DNA from: Actinomycetota bacterium
GTDB lineage: Bacteria > Actinomycetota > Actinomycetes > Nanopelagicales > Nanopelagicaceae
Direction of reading: 5' to 3'
Assembly: GCA_947496345.1 (NCBI GenBank)
Contig: CANMCL010000044.1
Coordinates: 1 to 6,966 of the forward strand
DNA length: 6,966 nucleotides
Shown piece after piece: positions 1 through 6,223 of the stretch. The stretch's first letter is position 1, and each line of letters opens with the position of its first letter. The notes under the pieces are model-generated. The model was not told the origin of the DNA, searched no databases, and worked only from the letters and a program-made list of their open reading frames with translations. The position numbers were made by a program, and so were the translations under genes.

Positions 1-329
1 GTTGATTCATCAATGGTTATCTGCGCAGCAAAAATTCGTCGCAACCCTTTTACATTTAAAACTGGTGCCATCCTTAGGCCGTACAAGGTATTTCGTACAC
101 CTAATAAAGTCGCAGTTGCAATCCCACTTAGTGCACTTCCGCCTGCACCCAGTACGCCAACGACTGCAAATTGTGATGCGCCGGTAAAAGTTAAGAGCGA
201 AAGTAAACAACTCTGCAAAACCGAGAAGCCAGCGGCAACGGATGCTGCCCCAAAGGCAATTCCATATGCGCCGACAGTGAGGGATACGCTCAAAGATTGG
301 GAGGCGGTGGCGCGGTTCACTCTAGACAC
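1..329 (-). CDS. azlC: AzlC-family branched-chain amino acid permease, large subunit (partial)
   Basis: AzlC proteins are inner-membrane subunits that, with the small AzlD partner, export branched-chain amino acids (E. coli YgaZ/YgaH is the known relative). The minus strand is open without a stop from 329 to the window edge, giving 109 residues of a family usually about 230 long; the 3' half and any azlD lie outside. Visible features are a Gly/Ala-rich first membrane segment (residues about 13-33, with GAYGIAFGAAS), then FTGASQFAVVG (48-58), LGVRNTLYG (76-84) and an ITIDES segment (104-109). These match the GASQF, VRHVLYG and LTDE blocks of YgaZ. I chose GTG at 329 because it leaves about 20 residues before the first conserved Gly, as in relatives; GTG at 320 and TTG at 357 are alternatives in the same frame. 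It is divergent from thyX across a 60-bp spacer. The family is clear; the exact substrate is inferred. Confidence 0.85.
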   Translation of the reverse strand, partial: MSRVNRATASQSLSVSLTVGAYGIAFGAASVAAGFSVLQSCLLSLLTFTGASQFAVVGVLGAGGSALSGIATATLLGVRNTLYGLRMAPVLNVKGLRRIFAAQITIDES

Positions 330-367
330 GGGGACATTCTGCCTTAGATATCCTCAAGGAGGTAACG

Positions 368-381
368 CCTTATATATAAGG
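368..381. promoter_or_regulatory. 14-bp perfect palindrome in the divergent azlC-thyX spacer
   Basis: CCTTATATATAAGG reads identically on both strands and lies between the divergent azlC and thyX starts. Its AT core contains TATAAG on either strand, so it could supply -10 elements in both directions, be an operator, or both. On the minus strand a TATAAG at 374-369 would give an azlC transcript with a leader of about 30 bases. The symmetry is seen directly; any function is inferred. Confidence 0.45.
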
Positions 382-389
382 TGACGCCC
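377..389 (+). promoter_or_regulatory. Putative leaderless -10 element of thyX
   Basis: TAAGGT (377-382) matches the loose actinobacterial -10 pattern TANNNT and is followed by exactly 7 bases before ATG at 390. Transcription would therefore begin at or next to the start codon. TATAAG at 375-380 overlaps it and would put the start 2-3 bases upstream. No -35 box is recognisable. No Shine-Dalgarno sequence sits at a usable distance from the ATG, which agrees with a leaderless message. Confidence 0.4.
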
Positions 390-1109
390 ATGAGCCAAGA
401 AGTAGTTTTTCGCGATGATGTCACAGTTGAACTCGTTAAATCCAGCGCCAGTGATGCTGATGTAATTTGGGCAGCCCGCGTTTCAACTGCTGGTGAACAG
501 TCACTTGATGAGATCGGGGAAGATCCTGCGCGCTCTGCAGGGCTAATTAATTATTTAGCCCGGGAACGCCATGGTTCTCCATTCGAGCACACCTCAATGA
601 CATTTTTCGTTAGCGCACCAATATTTGTCTTCCGCGAATTTATGCGCCACCGAATCGCTTCTTATAACGAAGAGTCTGGGCGCTACCGCGAATTAAACCC
701 AGTTTTTTACATTCCATCGAAAGAGCGCAAGTTAGTTCAAGTTGGCAAAACAGGGGCATATACATTCGAAGATGGCACAAAAGAGCAATTTGATATCTCA
801 ATTTCTGCAATGAAAGAAGCGTATTTAGTTGCTTACGATAGTTATAAAAAGATGCTCGATGCTGGGGTTGCCCGTGAAGTAGCGCGCGTGGTTTTGCCAG
901 TTGCGACTTATTCCTCAATGTATGTAACTATGAATGCACGCGCGTTAATGAACTTTCTTTCTCTACGCACGGCGCGCGAAGGATCACATTTTCCTAGCTA
1001 TCCGCAACGCGAAATTGAGATGGTGGCCGAGAAAATGGAAGCCGAATTTGCAAAATTAATGCCACTTACCTACGGAGCTTTTGAAAAATCTGGACGGATC
1101 GCACCCTAA
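390..1109 (+). CDS. thyX: Flavin-dependent thymidylate synthase ThyX
   Basis: ThyX methylates dUMP to dTMP using methylene-tetrahydrofolate as carbon donor and FAD/NADPH for reduction, in the cytoplasm; it replaces or supplements the unrelated ThyA. From ATG at 390 the protein has 239 residues, close to the usual 220-250. The signature RHRxxSxNExSxRY is intact at residues 86-99 (RHRIASYNEESGRY). The C-terminal nucleotide-binding region keeps AREVARVVLP (161-170) and the N-x-R...FLSLR block (182-193). GTG at 381, nine bases upstream in frame, would add three residues, but it lies right against the putative -10 element, so ATG is preferred. dapA follows after 17 bases, the usual actinobacterial arrangement. 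No key motif residue is missing, and the identification is firm. Confidence 0.96.
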   Translation: MSQEVVFRDDVTVELVKSSASDADVIWAARVSTAGEQSLDEIGEDPARSAGLINYLARERHGSPFEHTSMTFFVSAPIFVFREFMRHRIASYNEESGRYRELNPVFYIPSKERKLVQVGKTGAYTFEDGTKEQFDISISAMKEAYLVAYDSYKKMLDAGVAREVARVVLPVATYSSMYVTMNARALMNFLSLRTAREGSHFPSYPQREIEMVAEKMEAEFAKLMPLTYGAFEKSGRIAP

Positions 1110-1126
1110 AACGGTAGGTTTAACCT
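1091..1126 (+). promoter_or_regulatory. Putative internal promoter upstream of dapA
   Basis: TAGGTT (1115-1120) fits TANNNT and ends six bases before the dapA ATG at 1127. TGGACG (1091-1096) matches TTGACA at four of six positions with an 18-base spacer. This would give a leaderless dapA message in addition to read-through from thyX. An alternative reading is that GGTAGG (1113-1118), eight bases before the ATG, serves as a weak ribosome binding site. The sequence alone does not decide between them. Confidence 0.3.
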
Positions 1127-2014
1127 ATGACAATCGAGGCACCATTCGGACGTATGCTCACCGCAATGGTGACGCCATTTGATAAAGATGGAAAAATCGA
1201 TTGGCCCGGCGTAGAAAAGTTAGCAGCGCATCTAGTAGCAAATGGCCACGATGGAATTGCAGTTAACGGAACAACTGGCGAAGCTCCTACAACCAAATCT
1301 TCTGAAAAAGAGGAGATCATCCGTGTTGTAAAGGGCGTAGTCGGTTCAAAGATATTTGTAGTTTCAGGCGCTGGAGATAACGAAACCGACTACTCAATCA
1401 ATCAAGCAAAGCGCACCGAAAAAGCTGGCGCAGATGGGCTGCTTGTTGTTACTCCTTATTACAACAAACCTCCTCAAGCTGGCGTTGTGGCGCACTTCAA
1501 GGCGATCGCCAACGCAACGGATCTTCCGCTAATGATGTATGACATTCCTGGTCGCTGCGGAATTGAAATTGAGCCCGACACAATAGTTGAGCTCTATAAC
1601 CACCCACAGATCGTGGCCTTAAAAGATGCAAAAGGAAATGTCGCATCAACTTCTTGGGTAATCAAGCGTTGCGGAATTCCCGTTTACTCAGGCGATGACA
1701 TCCTTAACTTGCCACTTCTCTCAGTCGGGGCTGTTGGCATGGTTTCGGTATGCGGCCACACTGTAGGTAAAGATCTCAAAGAGATGCTCAACTCTTGGTT
1801 TGCAGGAAACTCAGCACGCGCTCTAGAGATTCATCAAAAATTACTTCCTGTCTTTACCGGCACATTCCGCACCCAAGGTGCGATCCTTACCAAGGCTGCG
1901 CTAAATATGATGGGCCTACCTGGCGGATATACAAGACTTCCTCTCGTCGATGCAACCGAAGATCAGATCACGCAATTGCGTAAAGATCTAATCGCCGGTG
2001 GCGTCGCAGTATAA
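1127..2014 (+). CDS. dapA: 4-hydroxy-tetrahydrodipicolinate synthase (DHDPS)
   Basis: DapA condenses pyruvate with aspartate semialdehyde, the first committed step to diaminopimelate and lysine, in the cytoplasm. The 295-residue product has the normal family length and is a single TIM-barrel domain. By alignment with E. coli DapA, the catalytic set is complete: Thr49/Thr50 in GTTGE (48-52), the VTPYYNKP segment (108-115), Tyr138 and Arg143 in YDIPGR, and Schiff-base Lys166 in ALKDAKGN (164-171). SGDD (188-191) and GAVGMVSV (201-208) also fit the family. These residues separate it from aldolase relatives such as N-acetylneuraminate lyase, although the superfamily is broad. It starts 17 bases after thyX and ends six bases before rnj, so co-transcription is likely. 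Diaminopimelate demand for peptidoglycan agrees with the nearby division gene ftsK. Confidence 0.95.
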   Translation: MTIEAPFGRMLTAMVTPFDKDGKIDWPGVEKLAAHLVANGHDGIAVNGTTGEAPTTKSSEKEEIIRVVKGVVGSKIFVVSGAGDNETDYSINQAKRTEKAGADGLLVVTPYYNKPPQAGVVAHFKAIANATDLPLMMYDIPGRCGIEIEPDTIVELYNHPQIVALKDAKGNVASTSWVIKRCGIPVYSGDDILNLPLLSVGAVGMVSVCGHTVGKDLKEMLNSWFAGNSARALEIHQKLLPVFTGTFRTQGAILTKAALNMMGLPGGYTRLPLVDATEDQITQLRKDLIAGGVAV

Positions 2015-2020
2015 AAATTT

Positions 2021-3703
2021 ATGACCCACCCACATCCTGACCTAGGCACACCCAGCAAACTAGTTGCGGGTGGCTTGCGCATTGTGGCGCTCGGCGGCTT
2101 AGCTGAAATTGGTCGCAATATGACCGTCTTTGAAACAAATGGCAAGTTATTGATCGTCGATTGTGGCGTGCTCTTTCCGGAAGAGAACCAACCAGGTATT
2201 GATTTAATTCTGCCTGACTTTAGCTACATTAGAGATCGCTTAGATGATGTTGTCGGCCTGGTTTTAACTCACGGCCACGAAGATCACATAGGCGCAACGC
2301 CTTACTTGCTGCGTGAACGCGGCGACATTGCGATCTATGGATCAGCGCTAACCCTGGCTTTAGTTTCAGCAAAACTTAAGGAACATCGCATCTCTCCACT
2401 GACTCGTGAAGTTAAAGAAGGAATGCGCGAAGATATCGGTCCATTTGAAGTTGAATTTGTCGCCGTTAATCACTCGATTCCAGATGCGCTGGCGATTGCA
2501 ATTCACACAAAAGCGGGAACGGTCCTTCACACAGGCGACTTCAAGATGGACCAACTTCCGTTAGATGGACGTATTACCGATCTACGTACATTTGCAAGAC
2601 TTGGTGATGAAGGCGTTGATCTTTTCTTGGTGGATTCCACCAATGCTGATGTCCCAGGGTTCACGCCATCTGAGCGCGAGATTATTCCAGCGCTAAATCG
2701 CGCTATTGCAGCAACCAAGAAGCGAGTGATCGTCGCTTCTTTCTCATCTCACGTTCACCGAGTACAACAGGTAATCGATACCGCTGCGATTCACGATCGT
2801 AAAGTGGTTTTCATTGGTCGTTCCATGGTGCGAAATATGAAGATCGCTGAAGAAATGGGTTACTTAAATATTCCATCAGGCATCGTTATTGATTCCAAAG
2901 AGTTAGATAACTACGACGATAAAGTCGTATTAATCTGCACCGGGTCACAAGGTGAGCCGATGGCGGCGCTCTCTCGTATGGCAAATGGTGATCATCAGAT
3001 CAGAGTCGGAGAAGGCGACACAGTGATTCTGGCATCATCGTTGATTCCCGGAAACGAGAATTCAGTATTTCGTGTAATCAATGAACTCACGCGGTTCGGA
3101 GCCAAAGTTGTTCATAAAGCCAATGCCATGGTTCACGTATCTGGCCACGCCGCCGCTGGTGAATTGTTGTATTGCTACAACATTGTCAAACCAAAATATG
3201 CCTTGCCGGTTCACGGTGAATGGAGACACTTAAAAGCGAACGCTGAATTAGCGATTCAATCTGGAGTCCCACGCGAGAATGCATTTGTAATAGAAAATGG
3301 CATAGTCATAGATTTGGTTGATCACGAAGCCTCAGTGGCTGGTTCAGTGCCTTGTGGATTTGTCTATGTTGATGGACAGAGCATTGGCGATATCACTGAG
3401 TCATCACTAAAAGACCGCAGAATATTGGGCGAAGAAGGATTTATTTCAGTTGTCGTTGTAATCGAATCACAGAGTGGCAAGATAGTTGCTGGACCTGATA
3501 TTCACGCACGCGGATTTAATGAAGATGAAGCGCTCTTTGATGAAGTAAAAGGGCAGATTGAAAAGGCGTTACAACGCGCTGTTGCTGATGGCATAAATGG
3601 AACACATCAACTTTCCCAAGTGGTTCGTCGGACGATTGGCAGTTGGGTTGGTGGAAAACATCGCCGACGCCCAATGATTGTTCCCGTAGTAATTGAGGTC
3701 TAG
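2021..3703 (+). CDS. rnj: Ribonuclease J
   Basis: RNase J is a cytoplasmic zinc-dependent ribonuclease with 5'-to-3' exonuclease and endonuclease activity, used in mRNA decay and rRNA maturation. The 560 residues match the usual 550-570. The metallo-beta-lactamase part opens with GGLAEIGRN (25-33) and carries the metal ligands HGHEDH (84-89), His151, Asp173 in HTGDFK (170-175) and His398 in PVHGE. The beta-CASP insert (about 210-360) includes DSTNAD (205-210) and SFSSHVHRVQQ (240-250). HVSGHAAAGE (372-381) is the motif typical of RNase J. The C-terminal domain ends in WVGGKHRRRPMIVPVVIEV, as is standard in Actinobacteria. ATG at 2021 gives the expected N-terminus, but only six bases separate it from the dapA stop and no Shine-Dalgarno is present. 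Translation may be coupled to dapA, or leaderless from TATAAA at 2010-2015. Confidence 0.96.
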   Translation: MTHPHPDLGTPSKLVAGGLRIVALGGLAEIGRNMTVFETNGKLLIVDCGVLFPEENQPGIDLILPDFSYIRDRLDDVVGLVLTHGHEDHIGATPYLLRERGDIAIYGSALTLALVSAKLKEHRISPLTREVKEGMREDIGPFEVEFVAVNHSIPDALAIAIHTKAGTVLHTGDFKMDQLPLDGRITDLRTFARLGDEGVDLFLVDSTNADVPGFTPSEREIIPALNRAIAATKKRVIVASFSSHVHRVQQVIDTAAIHDRKVVFIGRSMVRNMKIAEEMGYLNIPSGIVIDSKELDNYDDKVVLICTGSQGEPMAALSRMANGDHQIRVGEGDTVILASSLIPGNENSVFRVINELTRFGAKVVHKANAMVHVSGHAAAGELLYCYNIVKPKYALPVHGEWRHLKANAELAIQSGVPRENAFVIENGIVIDLVDHEASVAGSVPCGFVYVDGQSIGDITESSLKDRRILGEEGFISVVVVIESQSGKIVAGPDIHARGFNEDEALFDEVKGQIEKALQRAVADGINGTHQLSQVVRRTIGSWVGGKHRRRPMIVPVVIEV

Positions 3704-3707
3704 CCAG

Positions 3708-3720
3708 TAAGATTAAAGGT
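3708..3720 (+). promoter_or_regulatory. Putative leaderless -10 element of ftsK
   Basis: TAAGAT (3708-3713) fits TANNNT, matches TATAAT at four of six positions, and is followed by seven bases before GTG at 3721. The predicted transcription start therefore coincides with the start codon. The only purine-rich candidate for a ribosome binding site, AAAGGT (3715-3720), abuts the GTG and cannot act as a normal Shine-Dalgarno. No convincing -35 box is seen. Confidence 0.4.
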
Positions 3721-6069
3721 GTGGCCAAGAAAAAAAGTACTTCCTCGCGCAAGGCTGGCAAATCAGCCCTATCTGTAATTGGACGCGTGCTTAATGGCCT
3801 CTGGAAATCTCTCGCAAAAGCAGTTGGTTCAACTATCCGCTTTCTTGCTCGAGGTGCCCGGGATTTAGATCCGGCGCATCATCGCGATGGCCTCGCCTTC
3901 CTTTTACTAATTTTGGCACTCGCCGCTTTTGCCGGAACCTGGTTCGCTGCAGATAATTTTGTTGGTCGTAATCTCTACGCGGTAATTTATGGAGCCTTCG
4001 GAACTATCGGCTTCTTGGCACCACTTGTAATTATTTATTTTGCCTTTCGCTTATTCCGCGCACCCGATGATCACAAAGCAACATCACGGATCATCGTTGG
4101 AATAGTGACAATGATATTTAGCGCCGCCGGCTTAGCCCATCTCTTTAATGGCTCGCTTGGCGCAATAAATCCAACTGGCACAACTGCGATGCGCGGGGGC
4201 GGAGGCTGGTTAGGTTACGCCGTTTCCATGCCCTTAGAACGTTTGATGACTTCGATGCTGGCATATCCGCTCTTGTTTGCGCTATTCATATTTGGATTAC
4301 TTGTGACAACTGCAACGCCACTTTCATCAGTAGCTATTCGGATGAAAAATACCTTTATCTGGCTCTGGTCTAAGCGCCCACAACGTGAAGAATTTGACTT
4401 TGAAATAACAGATACACCACCCTTTGAAACCCCGGTAGTTGCATGGAATCATCACGCAGATGAAGTCGCTGAAGAAGATTTAGATGAAGAAGAGTTTGAC
4501 GAAGAATTCACGGTAGAAGTTCCCCATCACGTACAGGCCCCTCCTACAAATTCAATAATTCCAACAACTGCGAAACGACCAGAGCAACTGCTCCTGACTG
4601 CAGATTCTCATTACACTCTGCCACCTCAAGATTTACTGCGCACCGGTCCTGCCGCTAAGGCAAAATCAAAGGCGAATGACACGGTAGTTGCTGCCCTCAC
4701 TGAAGTCTTTGCCCAGTTTGAAATTGATGCTCAAGTAACCGGATTCATGCGCGGTCCAACGGTTACACGTTACGAAGTTGAGCTCGGAAATGCTGTCAAA
4801 GTTGAACGAATTACCGCGCTTGCCAAAAATATTTCATATGCAGTTGCCAGCAGCGATGTGCGAATTCTTTCACCGATCCCAGGAAAATCTGCCGTAGGAA
4901 TTGAAATCCCAAATGCAGATCGTGAAATTGTGGCTTTAGGCGATGTTATGCGCTCAACCGTGGCTGGCCAAGACCATCACCCAATGTTGGTTGCCCTGGG
5001 TAAAGATGTAGAAGGAAATTTCGTCTGTGCAAACTTAGCGAAAATGCCTCATTTACTTGTCGCTGGTGCAACCGGTGCTGGTAAATCTTCAATGATCAAC
5101 GCGATGATTACCTCAATATTAATGAGGGCAACTCCAGATGATGTGCGCTTAGTTTTAATTGACCCAAAGCGTGTGGAGTTAACCGCTTATGAGGGAATTC
5201 CACATCTGATTACACCTATCATTACCAACCCTAAGAAAGCTGCTGATGCACTGACTTGGGTGGTTCGTGAGATGGATCTGCGCTACGAAGATCTTTCCAC
5301 ATTCGGTTTTAGGCATATAGATGATTTCAACAAAGCAGTACGTGCTGGAAAGGTGATTGCACCTCCAGGAAGTGATCGCGTGGTTGAGCCTTATCCATAT
5401 CTCTTGGTAATCATTGACGAGCTTGCTGATTTGATGATGATCGCGGCCCGTGAAGTGGAAGAAGCTGTTGTCAGAATCACGCAGTTGGCTCGTTCTGCTG
5501 GTATCCATCTTGTGCTTGCAACGCAGCGACCTTCAGTAGATGTTGTTACAGGTTTGATAAAGGCCAACGTGCCGTCACGACTCTCCTTTGCAACTAGCTC
5601 ACTTGCCGACAGTCGCGTTATTTTAGATAGCCCAGGTGCTGAAAAACTAGTTGGGCAGGGTGATGGTTTATTTATTCCAATGGGTGCATCACGGGCTATT
5701 CGTATCCAAGGCGCATATGTTTCTGAACGAGAGATCGAAGCGGTAACAAATCACGTGAAGAAGCAGTTATCACCACGTTATCGTGAAGATGTAACTGTTG
5801 CACCACAAACCAATAAATTGGTCGATAAAGATATTGGCGATGACTTAGATTTACTGTTGCAAGCAATCGAACTTGTCGTTGGAACGCAATTTGGCTCAAC
5901 ATCTATGTTGCAAAGAAAATTGCGAGTTGGTTTTGCTAAAGCAGGGCGCCTAATGGATCTAATGGAATCGCGCGGAATCGTCGGACCATCGGAAGGTTCA
6001 AAGGCACGAACCGTGATGGTTAAGCCCGATGAACTTGATTCTGTCCTTGCAACTTTGCGTGATTACTAA
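3721..6069 (+). CDS. ftsK: DNA translocase FtsK (FtsK/SpoIIIE family)
   Basis: FtsK is a membrane-anchored hexameric ATPase at the septum that pumps double-stranded DNA to clear and align chromosome ends during division. The 782-residue product is complete. It has a basic N-terminus (1-47) with the actinobacterial GARDLDPAHHRDG block (45-57), about four membrane segments (roughly 57-76, 88-112, 122-145, 178-200), and a linker with a strongly acidic patch (about 248-266). The motor domain carries Walker A GATGAGKS (449-456, Lys455), Walker B VIIDELAD (563-570, Asp566/Glu567) and TQRPSVDVVTG (601-611). The C-terminal gamma winged helix (about 708-780) reads DNA orientation. GTG at 3721 is chosen because the residues after it match relatives and no upstream in-frame start is available before the rnj stop. 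It follows rnj by 17 bases. Confidence 0.95.
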   Translation: MAKKKSTSSRKAGKSALSVIGRVLNGLWKSLAKAVGSTIRFLARGARDLDPAHHRDGLAFLLLILALAAFAGTWFAADNFVGRNLYAVIYGAFGTIGFLAPLVIIYFAFRLFRAPDDHKATSRIIVGIVTMIFSAAGLAHLFNGSLGAINPTGTTAMRGGGGWLGYAVSMPLERLMTSMLAYPLLFALFIFGLLVTTATPLSSVAIRMKNTFIWLWSKRPQREEFDFEITDTPPFETPVVAWNHHADEVAEEDLDEEEFDEEFTVEVPHHVQAPPTNSIIPTTAKRPEQLLLTADSHYTLPPQDLLRTGPAAKAKSKANDTVVAALTEVFAQFEIDAQVTGFMRGPTVTRYEVELGNAVKVERITALAKNISYAVASSDVRILSPIPGKSAVGIEIPNADREIVALGDVMRSTVAGQDHHPMLVALGKDVEGNFVCANLAKMPHLLVAGATGAGKSSMINAMITSILMRATPDDVRLVLIDPKRVELTAYEGIPHLITPIITNPKKAADALTWVVREMDLRYEDLSTFGFRHIDDFNKAVRAGKVIAPPGSDRVVEPYPYLLVIIDELADLMMIAAREVEEAVVRITQLARSAGIHLVLATQRPSVDVVTGLIKANVPSRLSFATSSLADSRVILDSPGAEKLVGQGDGLFIPMGASRAIRIQGAYVSEREIEAVTNHVKKQLSPRYREDVTVAPQTNKLVDKDIGDDLDLLLQAIELVVGTQFGSTSMLQRKLRVGFAKAGRLMDLMESRGIVGPSEGSKARTVMVKPDELDSVLATLRDY

Positions 6070-6106
6070 ATTCATCATCTGTTAACCAAATAGGGGACTA
6101 GTACCT

Positions 6107-6124
6107 GGGGTGATATTTCACCCC
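6107..6124 (+). terminator. Hairpin after ftsK, possible terminator
   Basis: GGGGTGATATTTCACCCC is a perfect 7-bp inverted repeat with a four-base loop, 37 bases after the ftsK stop. Position and stem strength suggest transcription termination of the thyX-ftsK unit. No U-tract follows (TACAACCC), so it is not a classical intrinsic terminator, although such U-less hairpins are often proposed in Actinobacteria. It could instead be an operator for the downstream gene, because the same GGGTGA motif recurs at 6148. Confidence 0.4.
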
Positions 6125-6155
6125 TACAACCCATACCACTACCCATAGGGTGATA
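6107..6155. repeat. GGGTGA motif cluster upstream of the RodZ-like gene
   Basis: GGGTGATA occurs at 6108-6115 and again at 6148-6155, exactly 40 bp apart, which is close to four helical turns. An inverted copy of its core (TCACCC, 6118-6123) forms the right arm of the hairpin. ACCC-ATA-GGGT at 6141-6151 makes a second small inverted repeat overlapping the last copy. CCCCTA (6121-6126) could alternatively pair with TAGGGG (6091-6096). The repetition is directly visible; a protein-binding role is inferred. Confidence 0.45.
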
Positions 6156-6162
6156 GGCGCTC

Positions 6163-6190
6163 TAGACTTAACTTATCAATTTTCTATAGT
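6163..6190 (+). promoter_or_regulatory. Predicted promoter of the RodZ-like gene
   Basis: TATAGT (6185-6190) matches TATAAT at five of six positions, and TAGACT (6163-6168) matches TTGACA at four of six, with a 16-base spacer. This is the best sigma-70-type promoter in the window. The predicted start is near A6197, 13 bases before the ATG at 6210. It is independent of ftsK transcription and lies just downstream of the repeated GGGTGA sites. Confidence 0.55.
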
Positions 6191-6196
6191 TTGAGA

Positions 6197-6223
6197 ATGG
6201 CGAAGATAAATGTCTCTGGGTGA
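6197..6223 (+). CDS. Possible 8-codon leaderless upstream ORF
   Basis: An ATG at 6197 lies six bases after the -10 hexamer, on the predicted transcription start, and opens a frame encoding MAKINVSG before TGA at 6221-6223. It is out of frame with, and overlaps, the ATG at 6210 of the RodZ-like gene. If translated as a leaderless message it could reduce initiation at 6210 or couple to it. It is too short for coding statistics and could be chance; only its position supports it. Confidence 0.25.
   Translation: MAKINVSG

Noticed and set aside
356..363. AAGGAGGT as a ribosome binding site for thyX
   Set aside because: It is 26 bases from ATG 390 and 17 from GTG 381, far beyond normal spacing, and upstream of the predicted transcription start.
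13..384. Forward 123-codon open frame at the left edge
   Set aside because: Its translation resembles no family I know, while the opposite strand over the same bases encodes clear AzlC motifs. It is a shadow frame.
1116..1126. AGGTTTAACCT inverted repeat before dapA
   Set aside because: Arms of only five bases around one central base; it cannot form a useful hairpin beyond 4 bp and overlaps the -10-like hexamer. Likely chance.
5179..5508. Reverse-strand 109-codon open frame inside ftsK
   Set aside because: It lies opposite the conserved FtsK motor domain and shows no recognisable motifs; a shadow frame.
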